From assembly GCA_023427845.1 (NCBI GenBank), contig JAEYZX010000178.1:1-28214 (forward strand): a DNA stretch of 28,214 nt, written 5' to 3'. A program made the position numbers and the translations under genes. This DNA comes from Bacteroidota bacterium (GTDB lineage Bacteria; Bacteroidota; Bacteroidia; Flavobacteriales; Flavobacteriaceae). Positions within the stretch are counted from its first letter, which is position 1. Each line of letters starts with the position of its first letter. This document shows positions 9,482 through 15,988 of this stretch, one piece after another. The notes beneath the pieces are model-generated. The model worked only from the letters and a program-made list of their open reading frames with translations, searched no databases and was not told where the DNA came from.

Positions 9482-10438
9482 TCAGAGATTACGAACTTCC
9501 GATATTTTGTAACGATCGCCGCTGTTCCGGGCCCTGAGAATTATTTCGCCTAAAAATCCGGCAAGAAACAATTGCGTCCCGATTATCATGGTCGCAAGTG
9601 AAATGTAAAACCACGGGTTTTGTGTAACAAGCACCGTAGGCAACTCATTATAAAGGCGGTAATATTTGTTGATCCCGATGTAAAGCGCCGCGAAAAAACC
9701 GATTATGAACATGATCGAACCCAGCGCACCAAACAGATGCATTGGGCGGCGGCCAAAACGCGAAAGAAACCAGATCGTAATCAGGTCAAGAAATCCGTTG
9801 ATGAACCGCTCCATTCCGAATTTGGTTTCGCCGTATTTACGGGCTTGGTGTTTGACGACCTTTTCGCCAATTTTTCCAAACCCCGCGTTTTTTGCAAGAA
9901 CGGGAATGTAGCGGTGCATTTCTCCCGAGACTTCAATATTTTTGACAACCGTATTTCTGTATGCTTTCAGTCCGCAGTTAAAGTCATTCAACTGAACTCC
10001 ACTCGTTTTGCGTGCTGCCCAATTGAACAATTTCGACGGAAGGTTTTTGGACATGACCGAATCGAATCTTTTTTTCTTCCACCCCGAAACCAAATCAAAT
10101 TTCTGGTTGACGATCATATCATAAAGTTCCGGAATTTCTTCTGGATTATCCTGCAGGTCGGCATCCATTGTAATGACAACTTTACCGGTAGCGCGTGCGA
10201 ACCCCGCGTGCAACGCCTGTGATTTCCCGTAGTTCTTATGGAAATGAATCGCCTTGACGTTTGCATTTTGATCGCAAAGCTGTTCGATGATGCTCCACGA
10301 GCTATCGGTACTGCCATCATCAATAAAAATCACTTCGTATGAATATCCATTCGTATCCATGACTGAAACGATCCAATCGTGAAGTTCCACCAAGGATTCT
10401 TCCTCGTTCAGCAGCGGAATGACAATAGATAGATCCAT
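9482..10438 (-). CDS. Family 2 glycosyltransferase, DPM1/GtrB-like, membrane-anchored
   Basis: A 318-residue protein. The GT-A catalytic domain carries DDG at 40-42 and DAD at 92-94, the nucleotide-sugar/metal sites, followed by DFNCGLKAY and a QARKYGETKFG segment typical of polyprenyl-phosphate glycosyltransferases. Two C-terminal membrane helices (about 235-257 and 283-305) anchor it. Relatives transfer glucose, mannose or similar sugars from a nucleotide sugar to undecaprenyl phosphate on the cytoplasmic face. The next gene makes a sugar-1-phosphate precursor and the one after that a lipid-type exporter, which fits a pathway of making, loading and flipping a glycolipid. The donor sugar cannot be read from the sequence. 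Its ATG directly follows the DUF4199 stop codon. Confidence 0.92.
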   Translation of the reverse strand: MDLSIVIPLLNEEESLVELHDWIVSVMDTNGYSYEVIFIDDGSTDSSWSIIEQLCDQNANVKAIHFHKNYGKSQALHAGFARATGKVVITMDADLQDNPEEIPELYDMIVNQKFDLVSGWKKKRFDSVMSKNLPSKLFNWAARKTSGVQLNDFNCGLKAYRNTVVKNIEVSGEMHRYIPVLAKNAGFGKIGEKVVKHQARKYGETKFGMERFINGFLDLITIWFLSRFGRRPMHLFGALGSIMFIIGFFAALYIGINKYYRLYNELPTVLVTQNPWFYISLATMIIGTQLFLAGFLGEIILRARNSGDRYKISEVRNL

Positions 10439-10984
10439 CTAGAAACTTTGGGGTTTTTCTTTTCTGACGATTAACCCAATGATTAATGAGTAAATCAGCC
10501 CAATTAAGGAAAACATCACAAGTGTTATCGGAATCATGAATGCCGGTTGCATGGTTTTTCGTGTCATTGAAAGAGCCATTTCGAGCTGTTGGGCTGTCAT
10601 CTCAGGCTGATTCTGCAACATTACGGTCCTATAGCTTCGCATTATGTTTTCAAGATATTCTGGAAAAATCATCATAAACACTGTGTTGAACAGCGCGTAT
10701 ATCAATCCTGCGATCAAACATAATGAGACCCCGATTTTTAGGCACTGTCCCAATGAGATAAAGCCAAAGTTAACTTTTTTAAAATTGTTTACGGTAACCA
10801 CTATGAAGACAATCGGCAGTACTAGGAAGTTTAATATATTAAGGATAATTCCAAAGGTCGGATTAGTGACCGGGTCGATTCCTGAAACATAAGAAATCAC
10901 AAGTTCCAAAATTATGATGACGCCAAATAAAACTCCAAACATCACGGCCGATTTTGCCGGAGAAACAGGTGCAGTTTCGTTCAT
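10439..10984 (-). CDS. DUF4199 membrane protein
   Basis: A 181-residue protein with four predicted membrane segments (about residues 14-34, 45-65, 78-103 and 150-172) and, between the last two, a soluble stretch with NQPEMTAQQLEMALSMTRK. This is the typical form of DUF4199, a Bacteroidota family without known function. It is the first gene of a group with zero or near-zero spacing (stop followed directly by the glycosyltransferase ATG), so its product may assist the membrane glycosyltransferase; that is inference from position. A TAnnTTTG box lies about 26 nt upstream of its ATG. Confidence 0.85.
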   Translation of the reverse strand: MNETAPVSPAKSAVMFGVLFGVIIILELVISYVSGIDPVTNPTFGIILNILNFLVLPIVFIVVTVNNFKKVNFGFISLGQCLKIGVSLCLIAGLIYALFNTVFMMIFPEYLENIMRSYRTVMLQNQPEMTAQQLEMALSMTRKTMQPAFMIPITLVMFSLIGLIYSLIIGLIVRKEKPQSF

Positions 10985-11009
10985 ATCTTACAATATTTAA
11001 TTAAAGTAA

Positions 11010-11017
11010 CAAATATA
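11010..11017 (-). promoter_or_regulatory. Putative -7 box of the DUF4199-glycosyltransferase-mutase-ABC operon
   Basis: The minus strand reads TATATTTG, an exact TAnnTTTG match, placing the start of transcription near 11003, about 20 nt before the DUF4199 ATG. A -33 element at normal spacing was not seen. The L31 promoter points the other way from the same intergenic region. Confidence 0.45.
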
Positions 11018-11072
11018 CTAATTCCGCCTTTAAAGCATTGAGAACTGTCAAATAAAAAAATGCTGCTAAAGG

Positions 11073-11102
11073 TTTGAATATTAAAAAATAGTTGTAAATT
11101 TG
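11073..11102 (+). promoter_or_regulatory. Promoter of rpmE2 (TTTG, 18-nt spacer, TAAATTTG)
   Basis: TTTG at 11073-11076 and TAAATTTG at 11095-11102, separated by 18 nt, match both halves of the Bacteroidota housekeeping promoter (TTTG, 17-23 nt, TAnnTTTG). The start would be near 11108, giving a leader of about 95 nt before the L31 ATG. Confidence 0.7.
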
Positions 11103-11145
11103 CAAACTCAAAAATAGTAAACCAAAAGCTGTGAGTACTTTATAC

Positions 11146-11161
11146 CTTTTCAGATGAAAAG
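11146..11161 (+). other. Hairpin in the rpmE2 leader
   Basis: CTTTTC-AGAT-GAAAAG is a perfect 6-bp stem with a 4-nt loop in the 5' leader of the L31 mRNA, 42 nt before the ATG. L31 leaders that bind the protein are known in other phyla; whether this one is such an element is untested. Confidence 0.35.
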
Positions 11162-11203
11162 CATCAGAAGGGCCAGCAGCAAAAACAAAAAAATAGAATT
11201 ACC

Positions 11204-11455
11204 ATGAAAAAAGGAATCCATCCGGAAAATTACAGACTTGTCGCTTTTAAAGACATGTCGAATGACGAAGTGTTCATCACCAAATCTACTGCTGATACAA
11301 AAGAGACAATCACTCACGAAGGTGTTGAATACCCGGTTGTGAAAATGGAGATTTCAAGAACTTCACACCCTTTTTACACTGGTAAATCAAAACTTATCGA
11401 TACTGCAGGACGTATCGACAAGTTCAAAACAAAATACGCTAAACACGCAAAGTAA
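11204..11455 (+). CDS. rpmE2: 50S ribosomal protein L31, type B (zinc-free form)
   Basis: An 83-residue protein starting MKKGIHPENYRLVAFKDMS and containing SRTSHPFYTGKSKLIDTAGRIDKF, the signature of type B L31. It has no cysteine, so it is the C-minus form that does not bind zinc. In other bacteria this form can replace a zinc-binding L31 under zinc shortage, but in Bacteroidota it is usually the only one. It sits on the outside of the large subunit at the bridge to the small subunit. It has its own strong promoter, a leader of about 95 nt with a hairpin, and a clear terminator 25 nt after the stop, so it is probably a single-gene transcript. Confidence 0.97.
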   Translation: MKKGIHPENYRLVAFKDMSNDEVFITKSTADTKETITHEGVEYPVVKMEISRTSHPFYTGKSKLIDTAGRIDKFKTKYAKHAK

Positions 11456-11478
11456 TCATAGCAGTGTTCAAATTACAG

Positions 11479-11512
11479 AAGCCTTCCGGAATCGGAAGGC
11501 TTTTTGTTTTTT
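11479..11512 (+). terminator. Rho-independent terminator of rpmE2
   Basis: GCCTTCCG-GAAT-CGGAAGGC (11481-11500) is a perfect 8-bp GC-rich stem with a 4-nt loop, followed by TTTTTGTTTTTT. Confidence 0.9.
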
Positions 11513-11540
11513 AGGACTTCTTGGTTGCGGCCAAAAAGTG

Positions 11541-11580
11541 AACCTCGCAGGTCTTAAAACCTCCAAGGTCTTTTTAAGGT
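11541..11580. repeat. Cluster of ACCT-N3-AGGT palindromic units
   Basis: ACCTCGCAGGT (11542-11552) and ACCTCCAAGGT (11559-11569) are two interrupted palindromes in tandem, followed by a further AAGGT at 11576-11580. Similar units of the type ACCT..AGGT are, from memory, scattered in flavobacterial spacers. Here the cluster lies between the L31 terminator and the promoter of the GlmU-like gene. Confidence 0.55.
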
Positions 11581-11593
11581 ACGAAAAAAATGA

Positions 11594-11601
11594 TAACTTT
11601 G
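11594..11601 (+). promoter_or_regulatory. Putative -7 box of the GlmU-like gene
   Basis: TAACTTTG matches TAnnTTTG and lies 22 nt before the ATG at 11624. The -33 region holds only a T-run (11571-11575), without a TTG. Confidence 0.45.
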
Positions 11602-11623
11602 AGCTTCCTTAATAAAATTCCCA

Positions 11624-12802
11624 ATGAACTATATACTCTTTGACGGAACTGTACGCAATGCGCTGCTTCCATTCACCTTTACGCGCCCGGTAGCCGATAT
11701 CCGCGTCGGAATCCTTACCATACGCGAGAAATGGGAAAAGTATCTCGGTTCCACCACAACCACCATTACCGAAGAGTATTTGTCGGAAAAATTCCCAATG
11801 GTTGAAATGGAAGAAAATGTGATGATCAACGCATCGTTTCTTCCAAATGAGGTGCTTGCCGAAATGGTCAAAGGCCTCGAACCGAACCAGGCCATTTTCA
11901 AAGGCGACGACGTCATCGCGTTTTTTACCGAGGACAATCAGGAAGAAGTTGATTTTGATAATTATGAAATCATAGAATATACCGACGACTGCCTTTTCAT
12001 TGCCAATACGTGGGATATTTTCGCAAAAAACGATGCCGCAATCCGCGAGGATTTTGACCTGCTGACCGAAGACCGAAAATCGCAGGCGATTCCGAAAAGC
12101 GTCAATGCAATTTCACCCGAAAATATTTTTATCGAGGAAGGCGCAAAGCTCGAATACGTGACCTTAAACGCTGCAACCGGGCCAATCTACATCGGTAAAG
12201 ATTCCGAAATCATGGAAGGATCCGTGATCCGCGGGCCGTTTGCGCTGTGCGAACATGCCGTCGTGAAGCTCGGTGCGAAAGTATATGGCGCGACAACCGT
12301 GGGCCCGCACAGCCGTATCGGAGGCGAAGTCAGCAATTCGGTTCTTTTTGCATATTCGAACAAAGGCCACGACGGGTTTTTAGGTAATTCGGTTTTGGGC
12401 GAATGGTGCAACATTGGTGCCGACAGCAACAATTCGAATCTCAAGAACAATTATGAAGAAGTCAAATTGTGGAGTTACGAAAAGGAAAAATTTGAGCCAA
12501 CAGGCCTGCAGTTCTGCGGACTCATGATGGGCGATCACAGTAAATGCGGCATCAATACCATGTTCAATACCGGTACGGTCGTAGGAGTAAGCGCAAACAT
12601 CTTTGGAAGCGGTTTCCCGCGCAATTTCGTGCCCAGCTTTTCGTGGGGCGGCGCAGGCGGATTTACAACCTATATTACAAAAAAAGCTTTTCAAACCGCA
12701 CGCTTGGTGATGTTGCGGCGAAATGTCGAATTCGATGAAATGGAAGCCGCGATCTTGGAACATGTTTTTGAAGAAACCAAAAAATGGCGCGGCGGAAATT
12801 AG
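11624..12802 (+). CDS. GlmU-family putative sugar nucleotidyltransferase/acyltransferase
   Basis: A 392-residue protein of the alternative GlmU-like family of Bacteroidota (N-terminus MNYILFDGTVRNALLPFTFTRPVADIRVGIL). The N-terminal third corresponds to a reduced nucleotidyltransferase domain; the canonical GxGTRM nucleotide-binding loop of ordinary GlmU is not visible. From about residue 165 a left-handed beta-helix of hexapeptide repeats follows (PIYIGKDSEIMEGSVIRGP, VGPHSRIGGEVSNSVLF), as in acyltransferases and the C-terminal half of GlmU. In organisms lacking a normal GlmU this family may supply UDP-GlcNAc synthesis, but this has to be treated as a prediction. It follows the L31 gene and has its own promoter candidate. 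Downstream is a long repeat-rich spacer. Confidence 0.85.
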   Translation: MNYILFDGTVRNALLPFTFTRPVADIRVGILTIREKWEKYLGSTTTTITEEYLSEKFPMVEMEENVMINASFLPNEVLAEMVKGLEPNQAIFKGDDVIAFFTEDNQEEVDFDNYEIIEYTDDCLFIANTWDIFAKNDAAIREDFDLLTEDRKSQAIPKSVNAISPENIFIEEGAKLEYVTLNAATGPIYIGKDSEIMEGSVIRGPFALCEHAVVKLGAKVYGATTVGPHSRIGGEVSNSVLFAYSNKGHDGFLGNSVLGEWCNIGADSNNSNLKNNYEEVKLWSYEKEKFEPTGLQFCGLMMGDHSKCGINTMFNTGTVVGVSANIFGSGFPRNFVPSFSWGGAGGFTTYITKKAFQTARLVMLRRNVEFDEMEAAILEHVFEETKKWRGGN

Positions 12803-12825
12803 AGGTTCAATTATAATTGTTTTCA

Positions 12826-12906
12826 GGAGCTGTTTCCTGCTGTCCGCTATAGCTGTTGCGCCTTAAAGAAAGGCACAACAGGCTGCCGCTTCCATCAGGG
12901 CTAGGG
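12826..12906 (+). repeat. Interspersed element, copy 1
   Basis: The left flank AGCTGTTTCC followed by GCTGTCCG, and the right flank CCGCTTCCATCAGGGCTAGG, align with copy 2 at 19749-19832 (AGCTGTTTCC, GCTATCCG, and ATCCGGGCTAGG). The centre is an inverted repeat with 12-nt arms (12853-12864 and 12870-12881, one mismatch that is a G-U pair in minus-strand RNA) around a 5-nt loop. The centre shares no sequence with that of copy 2 or 3. Confidence 0.7.
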
Positions 12907-12943
12907 CAGTCTGCTATGCCGGCAACACCAAAAAAAAGAGAAT

Positions 12944-12993
12944 ACCACAATCGCAGCTTCCATCGAAATCCACCTGTGGTTCGATTCTGTGGT
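12944..12993. repeat. Imperfect inverted repeat with an inner hairpin
   Basis: ACCACAATCG (12944-12953) and CGATTCTGTGGT (12982-12993) are complementary apart from a two-base insertion. Inside lies CCAC-CT-GTGG. It could be the 3' end of the GlmU-like transcript or a free-standing RNA fold; there is no U-run. Confidence 0.4.
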
Positions 12994-13003
12994 TTACATA
13001 AGC

Positions 13004-13017
13004 CAAAACCGGTTTTG
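13004..13017. repeat. Perfect 14-bp palindrome
   Basis: CAAAACCGGTTTTG is fully self-complementary and lies about 80 nt upstream of the mtaB -7 box. It could be a binding site for a dimeric regulator, but nothing else supports that. Confidence 0.4.
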
Positions 13018-13099
13018 AAAAAGCAATCCCAAATTGTTCTTTTTTAGCACAATAGGCCAAATTGCGCGCTACTACGATGCACATCCGAAAAAATGTACG

Positions 13100-13107
13100 T
13101 AAATTTG
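13100..13107 (+). promoter_or_regulatory. Putative -7 box of mtaB
   Basis: TAAATTTG is an exact TAnnTTTG match. It would give a leader of about 139 nt that contains interspersed element copy 3. No TTG lies at the proper -33 distance, so the promoter is only half supported. Confidence 0.45.
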
Positions 13108-13152
13108 CACGCTCAAAACCCGTCGCGAATTTGTTTGTATGACGGTACCCGC

Positions 13153-13227
13153 GCGAAGGATTGCAGTGTAAATCCTTTTAACGCGGCCGAAAAGGACGCT
13201 TTAAAAGATTGAAACGGAAAGCCTGAC
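13153..13227 (-). repeat. Interspersed element, copy 3 (inverted), inside the mtaB leader
   Basis: Read on the minus strand, it shares the 16-mer TCCGTTTCAATCTTTT exactly with copy 2, and AAAAGGATTTACACTGCAATCC matches the corresponding right flank of copy 2 except at two positions. The centre is an imperfect hairpin with 13-nt arms (13176-13188 and 13194-13206, 11 pairs) and a GAAAA loop on the plus strand. The sequence of the centre differs from the other copies. Confidence 0.75.
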
Positions 13228-13236
13228 CCTTGGGTC
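13225..13236 (+). other. Small hairpin just upstream of mtaB
   Basis: GACCC-TT-GGGTC is a perfect 5-bp stem with a 2-nt loop that ends 15 nt before the mtaB ATG. It directly abuts element copy 3 and may belong to it. Confidence 0.45.
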
Positions 13237-13251
13237 GCGCCCAAATATACA

Positions 13252-14598
13252 ATGGAAAAGAAAAAAGTCGCTTTTTATACACTTGGTTGCAAGCTGAATT
13301 TCTCGGAAACCTCGACCATTGCGCGGAGTTTCGAGCAGGAAGGTTTCGATCGTGTGGGTTTTGAAGAGGTTGCCGATATTTATGTGATCAACACCTGTTC
13401 GGTAACCGAGAACGCCGACAAACAGTTCAAACAGGTTGTGAAAAAAGCGATGAAACTCAACGATAAGGCATTTGTTGCGGCGGTGGGTTGCTATGCACAG
13501 CTCAAACCCGAGGAGCTTGCCGATGTTGATGGTGTTGACCTTGTTTTGGGTGCGACCGAAAAATTCAAAATCACCGATTATATAAACGACTTGTCAAAAA
13601 ACGACATGGGCGAAGTGCATTCGTGCGAAATATCTGAAGCCGATTTTTATGTGGGCAGCTATTCGATAGGCGACCGTACGCGCGCATTTCTAAAAGTCCA
13701 GGATGGCTGTGATTACAAATGTACGTATTGCACGATTCCGCTTGCCCGCGGAATATCACGTAGCGACGCGCTCGAAAATGTACTTCGGAACGCGAAAGAG
13801 ATTTCGCAGCAAAATATAAAAGAGATTGTTTTAACGGGCGTCAACATTGGCGATTACGGAAAAGGCGAATTCGGAAATAAAAAACACGAACATACGTTTT
13901 TGGATTTGGTTCAGCAGCTTGATAAAGTTGAGGGAATTGAACGGCTTCGGATATCGTCAATAGAACCTAACCTGTTGCGGAATGAAACAATCGAATTCGT
14001 TTCGAATAGCCGAACATTCGTACCGCATTTTCATATTCCGCTGCAATCCGGAAGCAACGATATTCTTAAGAAGATGAAGCGCCGTTATTTGCGCGAAGTG
14101 TATACGGAACGCGTGAATAAAATCCGCGAGGTGATGCCGCACGCGTGCATTGGCGTTGATGTGATTGTTGGTTTTCCGGGCGAAACGGATGAACATTTTC
14201 TGGAAACCTATAATTTCCTCAATGAACTCGACATTTCGTATCTGCATGTGTTCACGTACTCGGAACGCGACAACACCGAAGCGGCTTCGATGCCGGGCGA
14301 GGTTCCGGGAAATGTGCGCGCAAAACGCAGCAAGATGTTGCGCGGACTCAGCGTAAAAAAGCGCCGCGCGTTTTATGAAAGCCAGTTGGGAACACTGCGT
14401 ACGGTTTTGTTTGAAAGCGAAAACAAGGAAGGCTACATTCATGGGTTTACCGATAATTACGTGAAGATCAAAACGCCGTGGAACCCTGAATTGGTAAACA
14501 CTTTGCATGATGTGCTGCTGACAAAAATCGATGAGGACGGACTGGTGCGAATGGAGTTCGTTGAAAAAATGTACCAATGTGAAAATGTAGTAATGTGA
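13252..14598 (+). CDS. mtaB: tRNA (t6A37) methylthiotransferase MtaB
   Basis: A 448-residue radical-SAM enzyme that adds a methylthio group to C2 of N6-threonylcarbamoyladenosine at position 37 of tRNAs reading ANN codons. The N-terminal UPF0004 domain supplies three cysteines for the auxiliary cluster (C13 in TLGCKLN, C49 in NTCSV, C80 in VGCYA). The radical-SAM CxxxCxxC motif is C153, C157 and C160 (GCDYKCTYC). A C-terminal TRAM-like part begins near residue 385. The GCKLN form of the first motif separates MtaB from MiaB and RimO. The last eight residues (YQCENVVM) are encoded by an octamer repeat array that crosses the stop codon, so this tail is probably not part of the ancestral protein. 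The gene is convergent with a small unknown gene. Confidence 0.93.
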   Translation: MEKKKVAFYTLGCKLNFSETSTIARSFEQEGFDRVGFEEVADIYVINTCSVTENADKQFKQVVKKAMKLNDKAFVAAVGCYAQLKPEELADVDGVDLVLGATEKFKITDYINDLSKNDMGEVHSCEISEADFYVGSYSIGDRTRAFLKVQDGCDYKCTYCTIPLARGISRSDALENVLRNAKEISQQNIKEIVLTGVNIGDYGKGEFGNKKHEHTFLDLVQQLDKVEGIERLRISSIEPNLLRNETIEFVSNSRTFVPHFHIPLQSGSNDILKKMKRRYLREVYTERVNKIREVMPHACIGVDVIVGFPGETDEHFLETYNFLNELDISYLHVFTYSERDNTEAASMPGEVPGNVRAKRSKMLRGLSVKKRRAFYESQLGTLRTVLFESENKEGYIHGFTDNYVKIKTPWNPELVNTLHDVLLTKIDEDGLVRMEFVEKMYQCENVVM

Positions 14599-14655
14599 AA
14601 ATGTAGCAATTTTAAAATCTTCAAATTGTTACATTGCTACATTGCTACATTGAGA
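14568..14655. repeat. Octamer-phased tandem/inverted repeat at the mtaB 3' end
   Basis: Eleven consecutive 8-mers stay in register: the left half has units of the type AATGTRNN (AATGTACC, AATGTGAA, AATGTAGT, AATGTGAA, AATGTAGC) and the right half has AATTGTTA and CATTGCTA (twice). The halves are inverted: AATGTAGCAATTT (14600-14612) pairs with AAATTGTTACATT (14623-14635) with one G-U pair. The array covers the mtaB stop codon and ends 6 nt before the stop of the convergent gene. Confidence 0.8.
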
Positions 14656-14661
14656 ATGTCT

Positions 14662-15000
14662 TCAATACTTATAATGAAATTTGATCTTCGTGATCCGGAA
14701 AACGGCCAAACCGTACTGTTCTACAAATTCAAACGTGTTTCGCGATGGTTGTTTGAAATCGATCAGTATTCCCGCCGAAATTTCATAATACATTTTTTCA
14801 CCTTCAATCATCAGCCGGTCGCCGTTTTTGCGGTAGGCAGAGCGGATCAATGTGAATTCGGATAAGTTCCATGTAGTTGAGTTGGCATCAAAATTCTCGG
14901 TCATTGAGTACAGGCCGGCAGTTATTTCGGTTTTGCAGCCGTAATATTTGTCGATTGTTTCGAAAAACTCGATGATTTTTGTGGTGGTTTCTTCGCCCAT
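14662..15000 (-). CDS. Hypothetical protein (112 aa)
   Basis: A small soluble protein beginning MGEETTTKIIEFFETIDKYYG, with alternating charged and hydrophobic residues and a mixed alpha/beta look. I recognise no family. It has no signal peptide or membrane segment. The start is taken as the ATG at 15000; a TTG two codons upstream is also in frame. A TAGTTTTG sequence on the minus strand (15004-15011) directly precedes the start; if it is the -7 box, the mRNA would be nearly leaderless. Codon use looks like that of the neighbours, which favours a real gene, and its stop lies beside the octamer repeat array of mtaB. Confidence 0.6.
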   Translation of the reverse strand: MGEETTTKIIEFFETIDKYYGCKTEITAGLYSMTENFDANSTTWNLSEFTLIRSAYRKNGDRLMIEGEKMYYEISAGILIDFKQPSRNTFEFVEQYGLAVFRITKIKFHYKY

Positions 15001-15111
15001 ATTCAAAACTACAACTTAAAAAGGAAAGGTTTAGTATGTGCTTTATCGGAATCCGTTAAAAATTAGATAATTAATTGTCGAAATAACGTACATTGCCCAA
15101 AATATAATCGT

Positions 15112-15987
15112 ATGACAAGATCTTTACTTCTATCATTTGCGTTATTAGTTTCGTTTTTGGCATTTTCTCAATCGCCGCCGCCTCCGGCATGTACGCCGTA
15201 TCAGGTCATCGACGCCGATGCTGATGGTTTCGCGCAATTCGACATCACTTACTTTAATAATTTGTATTTTATCTCAGTTTATGAGGAATTGCTGGGCGAT
15301 CTTTCGGGTTATGATTTAGTGCTTTATCCTTCCGAGGCTGATATGTGGAGCAATACAAATGCAATAACTGAATCCATTTATACGAATGTGGTTCCGTTTA
15401 ATCAGGTGGCTTCGGCAAAATTTATCTATAACGGTAACGGGCCTGAATATCCGTTTGAACTGCATTTTAATCTTCCGCAATGTGTTCCGTTGCAAACCCT
15501 TCCGTATGATGGAGATCAGGATGAGGATGGCGTTCCGGACGGCGCTGAAGATCTAAATGGCGATACGATTCCGTTTAACGACGACACTGATGGCGATGGT
15601 ACTCCTGATATTTATGACACTGACGATGACAATGATGGGGTACTAACAATCGATGAGGATTATGACGGGGATGGTTCGCCGCTAAACGATGACACTAACG
15701 AAAATGGAATACCGGATTATCGTGATGCCAGCGTTGCACTCGAGGTTCGGCTACATAATCGAAACAACTTTTTGGTTTATCCCAATCCGGCTTCAGGCGG
15801 GCAAATACATATCGAAACGGATTTGGATGTTTTGACGGTATTCATCTATGATTGTACAGGTAAACGGGTTGTCGCAGTTAAAGAAAATGAGAAATCTATC
15901 GATATTAGTAAGCTTAAATCCGGAATCTATCTCATCAAAATGCAATCGGAAAGGGCGACCTTAACCAAGAAACTGATCGTGCGGTAA
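15112..15987 (+). CDS. T9SS type A sorting domain protein with Asp-rich calcium-type repeats
   Basis: A 291-residue secreted protein. Residues 1-20 are a signal peptide (MTRSLLLSFALLVSFLAFSQ). Residues about 25-125 have the CTPYQVIDADADGFAQFDI look of gliding-associated cell-surface proteins. A thrombospondin type 3-like stretch follows (about 133-205, with DGDQDEDGVPDGAEDLNGD and DTDDDNDGV), likely to bind calcium. The last 70 or so residues form the type A C-terminal sorting domain: LVYPNPASGG, IYDCTGKRV, LKSGIYLIKMQ and the final KKLIVR. The type IX secretion system should export it across the outer membrane, remove the C-terminal domain and attach the protein to the surface or release it. 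No catalytic domain is present, so a structural or adhesive role is the best guess. Confidence 0.88.
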   Translation: MTRSLLLSFALLVSFLAFSQSPPPPACTPYQVIDADADGFAQFDITYFNNLYFISVYEELLGDLSGYDLVLYPSEADMWSNTNAITESIYTNVVPFNQVASAKFIYNGNGPEYPFELHFNLPQCVPLQTLPYDGDQDEDGVPDGAEDLNGDTIPFNDDTDGDGTPDIYDTDDDNDGVLTIDEDYDGDGSPLNDDTNENGIPDYRDASVALEVRLHNRNNFLVYPNPASGGQIHIETDLDVLTVFIYDCTGKRVVAVKENEKSIDISKLKSGIYLIKMQSERATLTKKLIVR

Positions 15988-15988
15988 C

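Larger units (their letters stand above)
12803..13251. other. 449-nt intergenic region made up largely of repeats and hairpins
   Basis: There is no credible gene here; the one ORF (12856-13047) crosses a repeat and has no homologous look. From left to right it holds: a 12-bp palindrome CAATTATAATTG (12808-12819), interspersed element copy 1 (12826-12906), a larger imperfect hairpin (12944-12993), a 14-bp perfect palindrome (13004-13017), a -7 promoter box for mtaB (13100-13107), interspersed element copy 3 in the opposite orientation (13153-13227), and a small hairpin (13225-13236) close to the mtaB start. Confidence 0.8.

Noticed and set aside
9620..10222. 200-codon plus-strand ORF opposite the glycosyltransferase gene
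   Set aside because: It is long but lies wholly antisense to a clear GT2 gene, with no recognisable domain and no promoter or start context.
12856..13047. 63-codon plus-strand ORF in the spacer before mtaB
   Set aside because: It runs through interspersed element copy 1 and a palindrome, has a composition typical of random translation, and has no start signal.
13957..14577. 206-codon minus-strand ORF opposite mtaB
   Set aside because: It is antisense to the conserved radical-SAM and TRAM regions; its length is explained by codon bias in mtaB.
14568..14655. CRISPR-like array
   Set aside because: Units are 8 nt without spacers, and they invert half-way; no cas genes are near.
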